From the NCBI RefSeq assembly GCF_014697195.1, contig NZ_JACJRJ010000054.1, positions 1 to 37,022 of the forward strand: 37,022 bases of DNA. The letters are read 5' to 3'. The position numbers were made by a program, and so were the translations under genes. The notes below the pieces were generated by a model. The model had not been told where the DNA came from. It searched no databases and worked only from the letters and a program-made list of their open reading frames with translations. Of this stretch, positions 15,037 to 23,076 are shown piece by piece (the first letter of the stretch is position 1; the number at the start of each line of letters is the position of its first letter). The stretch comes from Cylindrospermum sp. FACHB-282 (GTDB taxonomy: Bacteria; Cyanobacteriota; Cyanobacteriia; Cyanobacteriales; Nostocaceae).

Positions 15037-15783
15037 TACTATTTCAGTACAGTTGCAAAAAATAGAAATACTTGCTTATATCTGCATATGTAACATCAAT
15101 TTACTGGTTATAATTAGCAATCAGCAGGAATAAATTCTAGCTTCGGGCCAAATAGACCAATGGCAAAAGTAACTTAAACAGTGCTGTTAAACAAATAACA
15201 ACGTATTAGGCTAAGTACTTAATTGCATCTGCATTATTTTAGCCATCAGTGGCTAAAAGAGGAGGTTAAAAATCTAGTTTGCACCTATGGTAATGGGGAT
15301 CAGCAACTAACTGTGGCTGCGCTCCAATTTAAAGTAACCAAAGTTCTGATGTCTGACAACAAGCCGCAACCCTACCCTTCCACTTTCTCGAATGGCAGGG
15401 CACAACTTGCCAGGAGTTACAAAAATCGGGAAGATTTCCTGTATAGGTCTGCCCTGAGATGCCAACAAAGTGTATCCTCATCATTGCTATGAAATAAAAA
15501 AAATCCGGACATAATGATGTACTTGTAGAAAGTATTACGATATGGCAGTTTTTGCCGATTATTGGGGTCAATTCTCTTCAAGACAATGTCTAGTTGAGAA
15601 ATCTGCCAGTCTCCTGCTGTGTTGGTATTTGTAACCAAACCTACCAACAATTATTGAGGAGCGTGATAGTTTCAGGTGATATCCCAAGACCTCCTTCATC
15701 CTCTGCTTCCAGTCTTACCTCTGGAATTGTGGCACATTAATTTTGGCTATTTATTCTGGGAATATGCTTTGATTAACAGAAGC
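15037..15783. other. Long gene-poor region
   Basis: No convincing gene is visible in 747 bp. TTTTAGCCA (15237-15245) and TGGCTAAAA (15250-15258) form a perfect 9-bp hairpin with a TCAG loop, followed by GAGGAGG, which resembles a ribosome-binding site with no start codon at the right distance. A 47-residue frame from ATG 15349 to TGA 15492 (MSDNKPQPYPSTFSNGRAQL) is possible but has no family resemblance. The region may contain an untranslated RNA or the upstream part of the repeat element at 15784. Confidence 0.4.
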
Positions 15784-15992
15784 ATGAAAAGGCAGTCCGT
15801 AGGAGGGAAACTCCATAAATTCAGGGTTTTTAAACTTTTGAGGCCGAAAAGGAAGCGCTACGGCTCTCGAAATACATTTTTTTCGGCTTTTCATCAATAA
15901 ATTTACTCACTCTAAAAGAGAGTAGCAGAGGGCAAAAAATATATTTTCTTCCTTCTGCGGACTACCTCCTAGCCTCTGCCTTTCTTTGGTAA
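15784..15992 (+). ncRNA. Candidate structured RNA or non-autonomous element, copy 1
   Basis: This stretch aligns over about 195 bp with the reverse complement of 20358-20555, at roughly three-quarters identity by eye. Shared blocks include AGGAGGGAAAC, ATTCAGGGTTTT, CTACGG-TCTCG, ATCAATAAATTTACT and GCAGAGGG. Hairpin 1 pairs GCCGAAAA (15843-15850) with TTTTCGGC (15880-15887) and runs into TTTT. Hairpin 2 pairs GCAGAGG (15925-15931) with CCTCTGC (15973-15979) and runs into CTTTCTTT. Both look like intrinsic terminators. A small hairpin GGAG-GGAAA-CTCC lies near the 5' end. Whether it is an RNA gene, a leader of the TM2 gene 97 bp downstream, or a mobile repeat is open. Confidence 0.5.
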
Positions 15993-16088
15993 AAATATAT
16001 TTAGCAACTAAATATATTTGCTGATTTTATTACTAGAATAAAGACCTTAATTTTATACTTCATAACTATACAAGGAGCAGCACTTAAT

Positions 16089-16364
16089 ATGGCGAATATT
16101 AACCCCTCTCACGCTACTAAACAACTTCTAGCTGGTTATTGTGGCATTATTTTTGGTGGTTTTGGGGTGCACAAATTTATTCTCGGTTACACCTCAGAAG
16201 GTTTTATCATGCTATCGATTTCCATAGTTGGGGGTACTTTCACCTATGGCGTTAGCTTGCTGGTTATGCAACTGGTAGGTTTGATTGAAGGCATGATTTA
16301 CTTGAACAAGAACCATGAAGAATTTGTTGATACCTACTTTGTGAATAAACAGGGATGGTTTTAG
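16089..16364 (+). CDS. TM2 domain membrane protein, 91 aa
   Basis: The protein is a single TM2 domain: two membrane helices (AGYCGIIFGGFGVHKFILGY and the second at about 50-72) connected by the GFGVHKFILGYTSEGF turn that carries the characteristic G-x-H/D-K/R-F-Y/I-x-G-x-x-x-x-G motif. TM2 proteins are small inner-membrane proteins of unknown function in bacteria. The start has a good ribosome-binding site (AAGGAGCAG). No operon partner is evident; the 15784 repeat element lies directly upstream, so its leader may be partly repeat-derived. Confidence 0.88.
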   Translation: MANINPSHATKQLLAGYCGIIFGGFGVHKFILGYTSEGFIMLSISIVGGTFTYGVSLLVMQLVGLIEGMIYLNKNHEEFVDTYFVNKQGWF

Positions 16365-16680
16365 CAATTCTTATTTGGGGCTAAATATTCTAAATATATA
16401 GTTGCAACGGCTATTCTTAAAGCTTGTTAGCCTGTCTACTGCAATATTTAAATCATCAAAAATATCCTAGCTGCCTGACTATGACACAATCTTGACCATA
16501 ATAGGAATTACGCACACTCTACGAATTCTTGGCGAACAGGGGCGTCTTAGCGGTTAGATAAATTAAGGTTTTTGGCGATTTTTGCCTAAGTCCTGCATAA
16601 CTCCCGGTTGCTAGGCTTATTTATGAATTGGTGAAAATTCAGAAAACTATTTTTGATGAAAAACTCTAATTTAGACTGCC
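16365..16680. other. Intergenic region between TM2 gene and small membrane ORF
   Basis: This 316-bp AT-rich stretch has no coding frame of note, no clear terminator and no recognised repeat. It presumably holds the promoter for the small ORF at 16681. Confidence 0.4.
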
Positions 16681-16860
16681 ATGTTAACTATGAAACGTAA
16701 ACAACTGACCTGGGGCCTCTTTGTGTTAATGGGCTTTGGGTATTTCAGTGCTATGTCTAATTTAGAAATACACTATATTTTGAAAAGCATGATTGCTATC
16801 ATGCCAATCCAGGGGTTAGCTCTGATTTATGTGACTTATATAAATTGGCGCCGTCGATAA
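16681..16860 (+). CDS. Very small membrane protein, 59 aa
   Basis: The frame ATG 16681 to TAA 16858-16860 encodes a basic start (MLTMKRKQ), two hydrophobic segments (WGLFVLMGFGYFSAM and about 34-52, IAIMPIQGLALIYVTYI) and a basic end (NWRRR). This positive-inside hairpin topology is typical of genuine small membrane proteins. A second in-frame ATG at 16690 (MKRKQ) is equally possible. It lies 115 bp upstream of the copper ATPase on the same strand. No family recognised. Confidence 0.5.
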   Translation: MLTMKRKQLTWGLFVLMGFGYFSAMSNLEIHYILKSMIAIMPIQGLALIYVTYINWRRR

Positions 16861-16975
16861 CTTAATAAACTTAATATAATTTACATTTAGTCATAGCTGC
16901 GAATTTCGCCTACGCTCGAAGTAGAGACACTTTTTGTCGGGCGTTAAATTTTTCTAGCGAACCTAAACACTTGCC

Positions 16976-19600
16976 ATGCAACTTGTCCCAAAAACTAAGC
17001 TTGCCCCAGAATCTGCCCCGATCACAGAAAAAATTATTCTAGATGTTGGGGGCATGAAGTGTGCTGGGTGCGTGACGGCAGTAGAACGACAGCTAACCCA
17101 ATATCCAGGAGTCAAGAGTGCCTGTGTGAACCTCGTAACAGAGGTAGCGGTGGTGGAATTGGAAGATGGCGCAGTAGATGCAGATGCACTCTCCAAGCAA
17201 TTGACAACAGCGGGTTTCCCAACTCAACCCCGGAAATCTGCTAACAAAGTAGCAGGGGAGACATCCGCCCTAGAAGACCCAGCAGCACGAGGACGCCGAG
17301 AAACCTTGGCGGCAATTAGGCAATTGGTGATTGCTGGGGTATTGCTGGGGTTATCGGGAATTGGACATTTTGGTAACATGGGTAGCTCCGTGTTACCGAT
17401 ACTGAATAATATCTGGTTCCACTGTGGACTGGCAACTGTGGCGCTGCTATTTCCCGGTCGCCCGATTTTAGTAGATGGCTTTAGGGGCTGGCGGCGGAAT
17501 ATGCCCAATATGAATACCCTGGTGGGCTTGGGAACCCTGACAGCCTATACTGCTAGTTTGGTGGCGCTGTTGTTTCCCCGAATGGGTTGGGACTGCTTTT
17601 TTGACGAACCAGTAATGATGCTGGGTTTTATTCTTTTAGGACGGACATTAGAACAACAAGCCAGAGGTCGCGCCGCCACCGCATTTAGACAATTGCTGGC
17701 ACTCCAGCCACAGGTAGCACGATTGATTGTCAACCCAGACGCCGAGAAAATAGGCGCAGGGGCAACTATCGTCGAGGTTCCCGCGGAGCAGGTGCGTGTT
17801 GGTGAATGGTTACAGGTGCTCCCAGGAGATAAAATACCCGTTGATGGTGAAGTTCGTTTTGGGCAAACAACGGTTGATGAATCGATGTTGACTGGGGAAT
17901 CTGTACCAGCAATTAAGCACCCAGGAGATATAGTGACAGCGGGAACCCTCAACCAGTCGGGTGCGATCGCTATTCAGGCAACACGTACCGGAGATGAGAC
18001 AACTCTGGCGCAAATTGTCGCTTTGGTAGAAGCTGCCCAAACCCGTAAAGCCCCGGTACAAAAATTAGTAGATATAGTAGCTGGTTACTTTACTTATGGT
18101 GTGTTAACGGCTGCTTTATTAACATTTGCTTTTTGGTATTTTTTCGGCGTCCATCACTGGCCTAATCTCACCATGTCAGGTGGTATGGAAATGATGGGAC
18201 ACTCATATCTCCCCACTCAGCACTCCCCACTACTAGTTAGCTTAAAATTAGCGATCGCAGTCATGGTAGTCGCTTGTCCCTGTGCTTTAGGACTTGCCAC
18301 CCCAACGGCTATTCTTGTAGGAACTGGTATGGGTGCAGAACGCGGTTTGCTAATCAAAGGCGGCGACGTCTTGGAAAGAGTACACCAGCTAGACACTATA
18401 GTTTTTGATAAAACCGGCACTCTTACCACAGGTAATCCCACAGTTACAGATTGCCTGGTATTTGAGGGACTTTTGACTGAGGACAAGGAGCATAATCGGG
18501 AAATTCTCCCTAGTCTTCTCCCAATCCCTAATTCCCAATCCCTTCTCCAACTAGCAGCAGCGGTAGAAAGCGGCACTTATCATCCATTAGCAAAAGCGAT
18601 TAGAGCCGAAGCGCAACGGCAAAAGTTATCAATCCCCGATGCTGTGGACTTTCACACCGAACCAGGACTAGGGGTATCTGCTGTTGTAGAAGGCATAAGT
18701 ATCCTGTTAGGGAACTGGGACTGGCTGAGTTGGCACGGAGTTGCTATTAGTGAAACTGGACAACAGGAAGCTCAGAGATTGGCAGCAGAAGGTAAAACAG
18801 TCGTTTATGTGGCAGTTGGCGGGACTTTAGCCGGATTAATTGCCATTTTTGATACCCTGAGACCAGATGCTCAAGCAGCTGTAAATCAGTTGCAGCAGAT
18901 GGGTTTGCGGGTAATGCTGCTGAGTGGCGATAGATTAGAAGCAGCTAGTGCGATCGCTAAACAACTGGGACTAGATAGCGCCGATGTTATGGCTGGTGTC
19001 CCCCCAGCAAAAAAAGCTAGTGCCATTCAAGCTCTTCAGGCTGGGGAGATGGGGAGAATACCCAATCCCAAATCCCAAATCCGTCTGGGAAAGTTTACTT
19101 CCCTGGGCAACCCTCCTGACACGCAAGTTCCGACAACGGGGCAGCAGTCCGCACAACAGGAAGAAAATACCCAAGGGGCTGCCTTGGGAAAAAATCCAAG
19201 GGGCTGGCTTAACTTTGGGCAAAATCCACAATCCGTTGTCGCCATGGTAGGAGATGGGATCAATGATGCTCCAGCTTTATCCCAAGCAGATGTCGGAATT
19301 GCTTTACACTCTGGGACGGATGTGGCAATGGAAACCGCAGAAATTATCCTGATGCGGGATCGCTTAAGTGACGTTGTCCAAGTAATTCAGCTTAGTGGTG
19401 CTACATTCAACAAAATTCGCCAGAATTTATTTTGGGCTTTTGCATATAATACAATTGGTATTCCCCTAGCAGCCGGTATATTTTTACCCAGTCTAGGTTT
19501 TGTTCTTAGTCCATCTAGTGCTGCTGCATTAATGGCTTTTAGCTCGGTTAGTGTCGTTACCAACTCAGTTTTATTACGGCGGTTTGTTTATCGCCCATAA
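16976..19600 (+). CDS. Copper-translocating P1B-type ATPase (CopA/CtaA/PacS group)
   Basis: The 874-aa pump has an N-terminal metal-binding domain with GGMKCAGC (C29, C32), a TGES actuator loop, the CPC transport motif at C434-P435-C436, phosphorylation site DKTGT at 478-482, HP motif (YHPLAKAI) near 543 and GDGINDAP at 759-766. The final helices carry YN and MAFSS motifs, which define Cu(I)-specific P1B-1 pumps. In cyanobacteria such pumps deliver copper to plastocyanin and cytochrome oxidase or export it. It is longer than the usual ~750 aa because of extra segments: about residues 691-753, between the KxxxIQALQ helix and GDGIND, a Met/His-rich loop before helix 6 and a short proline-rich stretch near 515. 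The first looks repeat-derived. Whether it is CtaA- or PacS-like cannot be decided here. Confidence 0.93.
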   Translation: MQLVPKTKLAPESAPITEKIILDVGGMKCAGCVTAVERQLTQYPGVKSACVNLVTEVAVVELEDGAVDADALSKQLTTAGFPTQPRKSANKVAGETSALEDPAARGRRETLAAIRQLVIAGVLLGLSGIGHFGNMGSSVLPILNNIWFHCGLATVALLFPGRPILVDGFRGWRRNMPNMNTLVGLGTLTAYTASLVALLFPRMGWDCFFDEPVMMLGFILLGRTLEQQARGRAATAFRQLLALQPQVARLIVNPDAEKIGAGATIVEVPAEQVRVGEWLQVLPGDKIPVDGEVRFGQTTVDESMLTGESVPAIKHPGDIVTAGTLNQSGAIAIQATRTGDETTLAQIVALVEAAQTRKAPVQKLVDIVAGYFTYGVLTAALLTFAFWYFFGVHHWPNLTMSGGMEMMGHSYLPTQHSPLLVSLKLAIAVMVVACPCALGLATPTAILVGTGMGAERGLLIKGGDVLERVHQLDTIVFDKTGTLTTGNPTVTDCLVFEGLLTEDKEHNREILPSLLPIPNSQSLLQLAAAVESGTYHPLAKAIRAEAQRQKLSIPDAVDFHTEPGLGVSAVVEGISILLGNWDWLSWHGVAISETGQQEAQRLAAEGKTVVYVAVGGTLAGLIAIFDTLRPDAQAAVNQLQQMGLRVMLLSGDRLEAASAIAKQLGLDSADVMAGVPPAKKASAIQALQAGEMGRIPNPKSQIRLGKFTSLGNPPDTQVPTTGQQSAQQEENTQGAALGKNPRGWLNFGQNPQSVVAMVGDGINDAPALSQADVGIALHSGTDVAMETAEIILMRDRLSDVVQVIQLSGATFNKIRQNLFWAFAYNTIGIPLAAGIFLPSLGFVLSPSSAAALMAFSSVSVVTNSVLLRRFVYRP
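19046..19234 (+). repeat. Repeat-derived in-frame insertion in the copper ATPase gene
   Basis: The segment begins with heptamer-like CCCAATCCCAAATCCCAAAT (19060-19079). It contains hairpins GGGAA-N7-TTCCC (about 19088-19104) and CCCAAGG (19170-19176) against CCTTGGG (19182-19188). It encodes a low-complexity Pro/Gln/Asn/Gly stretch of about 63 residues not expected in the P-domain of this family. Confidence 0.7.
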
Positions 19601-19630
19601 TATCCTCCATTGGAGGTAATATTTCCAGGC
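19601..19630 (+). terminator. Weak hairpin after the copper ATPase gene
   Basis: CCTCCA (19604-19609) pairs with TGGAGG (19611-19616) immediately after the stop codon; the following TAATATTTCC is only moderately T-rich. It may be a weak terminator or an mRNA-stabilising stem. Confidence 0.3.
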
Positions 19631-19821
19631 AAAAACCTAAGATTCCATATCAGGTTAAACTGAGTGATTAGTTAGGTGTTACCCATCTCACAAAATCTAT
19701 TTAGACTCCTCTCGGAGCAAAGATAACCACAAGAGTAGTACAACAATGTTCTACTCATGCCTTGGCAATATGCAATTTCAATGCTTATTCGATTCAGTAC
19801 CACAGATTTTAGTGCGCGAGA

Positions 19822-20322
19822 ATGGCAGGCAAAGAAACTCAAAAAATCTTAATTCATCAAAGTTCCCACAACCATAGTAACTATCTGTCAATGGCAGCAG
19901 ACAATGATGAGAACCACCTACTGATTATTGAAGATGATCAAGGTCGCAAAGAGTTTCCTCTGGAAAACTCCGTCTATTCTATTGGTAGAGACCGCGACTG
20001 TGACATCCGTTTGATGTCGCAGTTTGTCTCCCGTCGCCATGCCACATTAGTCAGATTGCCACGAAGGCATAATAGTCTTAGCTATTATTACCGGATTGTA
20101 GATGGCGATGCTAAAGGGCGGCCTAGTTCCAACGGTCTGATGATTAACGGACGCAAGATCCCAGCCTATGACCTGAAAAATGAAGACGAAATCGTTTTCG
20201 GCCCTCAGGTACGCGCTATTTATTACCTACTAAAAAATTCTCAGCGTGCAGGGCAAACTGATTCTAGTGAGTATGACATTACATTAATAAACCCTGGCAT
20301 GACTGAAGATATGGAGGACTGA
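19822..20322 (+). CDS. FHA domain protein, 166 aa
   Basis: A forkhead-associated domain spans about residues 32-140: LLIIEDDQGRKEFPL, then the core SIGRDRDCDIRL, FVSRRHATLVR with the phosphothreonine-binding S-R-R-H, and GRPSSNGLMINGRKI with the S-x-N-G signature. FHA domains bind phosphothreonine peptides and usually act in kinase signalling. There is no second domain; the C-terminal tail (YDITLINPGMTEDMED) is acidic and short. An alternative start at Met 31 (MAADNDENH) would give a minimal FHA protein. It is a lone gene followed by the repeat element at 20358. Confidence 0.9.
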   Translation: MAGKETQKILIHQSSHNHSNYLSMAADNDENHLLIIEDDQGRKEFPLENSVYSIGRDRDCDIRLMSQFVSRRHATLVRLPRRHNSLSYYYRIVDGDAKGRPSSNGLMINGRKIPAYDLKNEDEIVFGPQVRAIYYLLKNSQRAGQTDSSEYDITLINPGMTEDMED

Positions 20323-20357
20323 CAATATACCAATTTAGGTTTGTTTCGACTATCAAC

Positions 20358-20555
20358 TTACCAAAAAAGGTAGAGGGCAGAAGACAGAAAATAGATGTTT
20401 TACCCTCTGCCAAACTCTTTTAAAGCCAGTAAATTTATTGATAAAAAGCCGAAAATAGATATAATCCGAGACCCGTAGCCCTGGGGTTCGACATCAAAGG
20501 TTTGAAAACCCTGAATTTATTTATGGGGTTTCCCTCCTGCGGGCTGCCTTCTCAT
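20358..20555 (-). ncRNA. Candidate structured RNA or non-autonomous element, copy 2
   Basis: This is the inverted copy of 15784-15992. On the minus strand it starts at ATGAGAAGGCAGCCCGC and shares the blocks listed for copy 1. Hairpin 1 pairs GTCGAA (complement of 20487-20492) with TTCGGC (complement of 20448-20453), then TTTTT; relative to copy 1 a C-to-T change keeps a G-U pair. Hairpin 2 pairs GGCAGAGGG with CCCTCTACC (complements of 20403-20411 and 20369-20377), then a T-run. It lies 24 bp past the end of the minus-strand gene 20580-20927, so it could also act as that gene's terminator region. Confidence 0.5.
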
Positions 20556-20579
20556 AATAATCCCCCGACTTCAAGACAG

Positions 20580-20927
20580 CTATCCCGCAAAATTTTCAAT
20601 CAGATGCCAATGACGACTATGTTCAATGGCCTGCTTGATCAATTCAAACAGTTGTCGGCAGTGATTATCAAGCTGAAGTGGTAGTTCCTCGTTTTTAACT
20701 ACAATACTTATTCGGGTTTCTGTTGCGGTGGCTGTTGATTGATCAATCAAAACTTCCACGGCGACTAACTTAGAAAAGGAAACATTACCAGGAACCTCAC
20801 AAGCCATAATGTAGTCGGCTGTGTAGTATTGAACATCCAACTGACAGTCTTGTAGCAATTCTATAAGTAGTGGCTGAAGATGATCACTGGGGATAGAAAC
20901 AATAAATGAACAGGTATAGCGAGCCAT
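20580..20927 (-). CDS. Hypothetical protein, 115 aa
   Basis: I do not recognise a named family. The soluble protein alternates strands and helices: a strand (YTCSFIVSIP), helix (HLQPLLIELLQDCQL), strands (VQYYTADYIMACEVP, KLVAVEVLIDQS, TRISIVVKNEEL) and a final helix (NHCRQLFELIKQAIEHSRHW). This alpha/beta plan resembles small ferredoxin-like folds such as polyketide-cyclase/START-like or ACT-like domains, but no motif settles it. It is monocistronic and followed on its own strand by the repeat element. Confidence 0.65.
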   Translation of the reverse strand: MARYTCSFIVSIPSDHLQPLLIELLQDCQLDVQYYTADYIMACEVPGNVSFSKLVAVEVLIDQSTATATETRISIVVKNEELPLQLDNHCRQLFELIKQAIEHSRHWHLIENFAG

Positions 20928-21017
20928 AATAGCCCCACGCCTTGCAACACTCCGTCCATCCTATAACACTGAAGCATGGATTCGGTAAGTAATGATTAGA
21001 ATTGGCACTCCTCGCGT
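20928..21017. other. Upstream region of the 20927 gene
   Basis: Short AT-rich promoter-side stretch; the far end (21001-21017, ATTGGCACTCC) looks like the outer end of the TnpB-element relic next to it. Confidence 0.35.
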
Positions 21018-21110
21018 TCAATCGACGGGGATTCTTGAATCTAAGACATAACTTGCTTCATCAGGTTTTATCTCTCCAAGGGTTGCTTGCATCGTTCGAC
21101 TGAGCGCTCA
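21001..21110 (-). mobile_element. Relic of a TnpB-type element: last codons and right end
   Basis: On the minus strand a frame between stops (21108 and 21018-21020) reads ALSRTMQATLGEIKPDEASY followed by VLDSRIPVD and TGA, then GGGGATTCTTG-type and GGAGTGCCAAT sequences. From memory, DEAS-x-x-LDSRIP followed by a CCCCG-rich hairpin and GGAGTG-CAAT is the tail and right end of cyanobacterial IS200/IS605 tnpB genes. The rest of tnpB is absent upstream. The assignment depends on recall. Confidence 0.5.
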
Positions 21111-21955
21111 CGCCGAAGTCAAGTGCAAAGATGCCGATATGCTGCTCTGAAAAACTTTTCTATAACCAGATAAATCTCGATAAACCAGACATGAAATAGT
21201 TTTGGTGTTCTCTTCCTGCTTCCCACGGTCCGCAATCCGATACCATCCACAGGCAAATCACTTTTTACTTCAGTACATAAAGATTGCAGTACATACGTTC
21301 GGATCTCATCCAAATACATACCGCTATAAGAATCTTTATTACAGGGAAGATGCTCTCAAAGCCTTAATAAACCGTGATCATGAAACCTTAAAGAAGGTAG
21401 AAACTTTATTGTTATGATCACACAAATCAATCGCTAGAGCACATTTTGGTTCCATTACTACTCCCTCGCAGTATCAAGCTAAATTGTAAACTTAGTACAA
21501 ATTCTTAGAGAATTTTATGTAAACTCCCCACCGGCATTGGCGGAAATCTAGTATATGTAAAGAATAGGTTACACAATAAGCTACGTATTTTCCCGGCTTT
21601 TAACCAATTTGAGATGGAAAAAACCAGTTCTACCACCACTTTATCTGCCATCAAAAAAAATTTAGGTTCTTCAGTAAGTATTATGCTAAAAATACTCATT
21701 AAAACCTTGTAGTGCATACTATGTAAGGAAAATCTGCTTTATTTTCAGCAGTATTTGACTTTTATAGTACTTGAGTATTTTGGCAATTGTATAAAAATAA
21801 ACTTGGTTGTTTAACTAATGGTTTGGCATAACAGATATTGAAGAACCAAAATTTATTGATGGCTTGGCGTAGACACTATTAAAACTTAGGCATGGGAAGC
21901 ATTAATAGTCTTGTTGTCGAGAATCTATTAAAACTAATTTGGAATAACAAAGTTT
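21111..21955. other. Gene-poor, repeat-scarred region
   Basis: No gene can be supported across 845 bp. A + frame ending at 21417 (YRYKNLYYREDALKALINRD, then HETLKKVETLLL) has a helical, protein-like tail but no plausible start or domain. A minus 66-aa frame (21119-21319) is equally uncertain. Small hairpins are present (CCGGCATTGGCGG near 21531). The last 100 bp should contain the promoter and leader of the PEP-CTERM gene. Confidence 0.4.
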
Positions 21956-22807
21956 ATGGCCACTTTAAATATGATGAAGCAGTTCTCAGTAGCTGCTGTT
22001 GGATCTGCAATTTTTGTTGCTGGAAGTCTTCTGATGGTACAGAAACAGGCAGATGCAGCGACAATAGGTGTGTTTGGCAGTACGGATGGTACCAGTACAG
22101 TTAATGGCTCTGGATATGTAGCTAATCAACTTGCAAATTTAGGACTTTTTGACGCTGTTAAAGTACTCAACGGCAATGAAAATGCAGCTACACTGGCACG
22201 ATATGATGCCATTTTATTTTACACTAACGGTGGCGCCGACCTAAGTTATTTTGGGAATAAATTGGCAGACTACGTAGACGCTGGAGGTAAACTGGTGGTC
22301 TCAACATTTGCCTATCAAACTAGTTATTTTCATAATCTTGGGAGGCTTGTTACAGACGGATACTTGCCTTTCCAAAATTATCAGGGTAACTACTACAATG
22401 TTACTTTAGGCCGTTTTAACCCCAATCATCCCATCATGCAAGGCCCACTTTCAATTAAGTCAGTAGGTGGCTATTACCATGATAAAGTCGATCTCACACT
22501 AGATGCGGAATTGGTTGCTTCGTGGAGTGATGGCAGCCCGTTTATAGCTGTGGATCGTGGGTCAAAAGTTGTGGGAATTACACTTTTTCCAAAGAATTTT
22601 TCTCCAATAATTTCGGGAGCTTCGGGAGATTACAATAACGTTTTTGGTAATGCACTATATTTTGCTGCCAACCAATCTAACGCTCCCACTGTCCCAGAAC
22701 CTTCTACTATTGTGGGTTCAGCCATAGTTTTAGGCTTTGGTAGTTTCTTAAAGCGAAAATCATTTCAGAAACAGGCAAAGAACAAATCTAAAGTTTCATC
22801 GAGTTAA
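21956..22807 (+). CDS. PEP-CTERM sorted protein with amidotransferase-like domain
   Basis: The 283-aa protein begins with a signal peptide (MMKQFSVAAVGSAIFVAGSL, cleavage near ADAA). The middle part (about 36-235) reads like a class I glutamine-amidotransferase/ThuA-like Rossmann fold: TIGVFGSTDG, ARYDAILFYTNGG, LADYVDAGGKLVVSTFAYQ, NHPIMQGP and a closing FGNALYFAAN. The usual catalytic Cys is not evident. The C-terminus is a PEP-CTERM signal: PEP at 247-249, a hydrophobic helix (TIVGSAIVLGFGSFL) and a basic tail (KRKSFQKQ), the target of an exosortase. The mature protein is probably exported to the cell surface or matrix. No exosortase gene is nearby. The tail after KRK is longer than usual (~17 residues). 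Confidence 0.85.
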   Translation: MATLNMMKQFSVAAVGSAIFVAGSLLMVQKQADAATIGVFGSTDGTSTVNGSGYVANQLANLGLFDAVKVLNGNENAATLARYDAILFYTNGGADLSYFGNKLADYVDAGGKLVVSTFAYQTSYFHNLGRLVTDGYLPFQNYQGNYYNVTLGRFNPNHPIMQGPLSIKSVGGYYHDKVDLTLDAELVASWSDGSPFIAVDRGSKVVGITLFPKNFSPIISGASGDYNNVFGNALYFAANQSNAPTVPEPSTIVGSAIVLGFGSFLKRKSFQKQAKNKSKVSSS

Positions 22808-22862
22808 ACTAATGCCAAGTACATCTGATGCCGCCCAAGGAAATTTAACAGCATTGGCTACC

Positions 22863-22965
22863 TATAGCAATCCTATTTGATTTGTGAACATAAAGTTAGT
22901 CAGATACCCGACTTCTTAGAGAAGTCGGGTATCTTTGTGTTCACAAATGATTTAGGACTGCTATA
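22863..22965. mobile_element. MITE-like element with TA-flanked terminal inverted repeats
   Basis: The ends TATAGCAATCCTA (22863-22875) and TAGGACTGCTATA (22953-22965) are inverted repeats with one mismatch, bounded by TA as in IS630/Tc1-type insertions. Inside, TTTGTGAACA (22881-22890) pairs with TGTTCACAAA (22938-22947), and AGATACCCGACTTCT (22902-22916) pairs with AGAAGTCGGGTATCT (22920-22934) over a 3-nt loop. No ORF is present. A related hairpin and right end occur at 30747-30820. Confidence 0.8.
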
Positions 22966-23076
22966 AAATCTTTACTAAAAGCAATTGATAGCTGTAGTGA
23001 CCTGCAATTATAGGTGGCGTATATAGCTCAAAAATTGGTAAAAAACTTTAAAATAAGGGTTTGTTAGAGGTGGAAA

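Noticed and set aside
15223-15492. 89-aa + frame in the gene-poor region
   Set aside because: Its start lies at a hairpin and it has no recognisable motif; only the last 47 codons look at all protein-like, so I describe it within the intergenic entry.
21119-21417. Two overlapping frames (minus 66 aa, plus 71 aa)
   Set aside because: They overlap each other in a repeat-scarred region, lack family matches and have poor starts; the + frame tail may be a remnant but cannot be supported.
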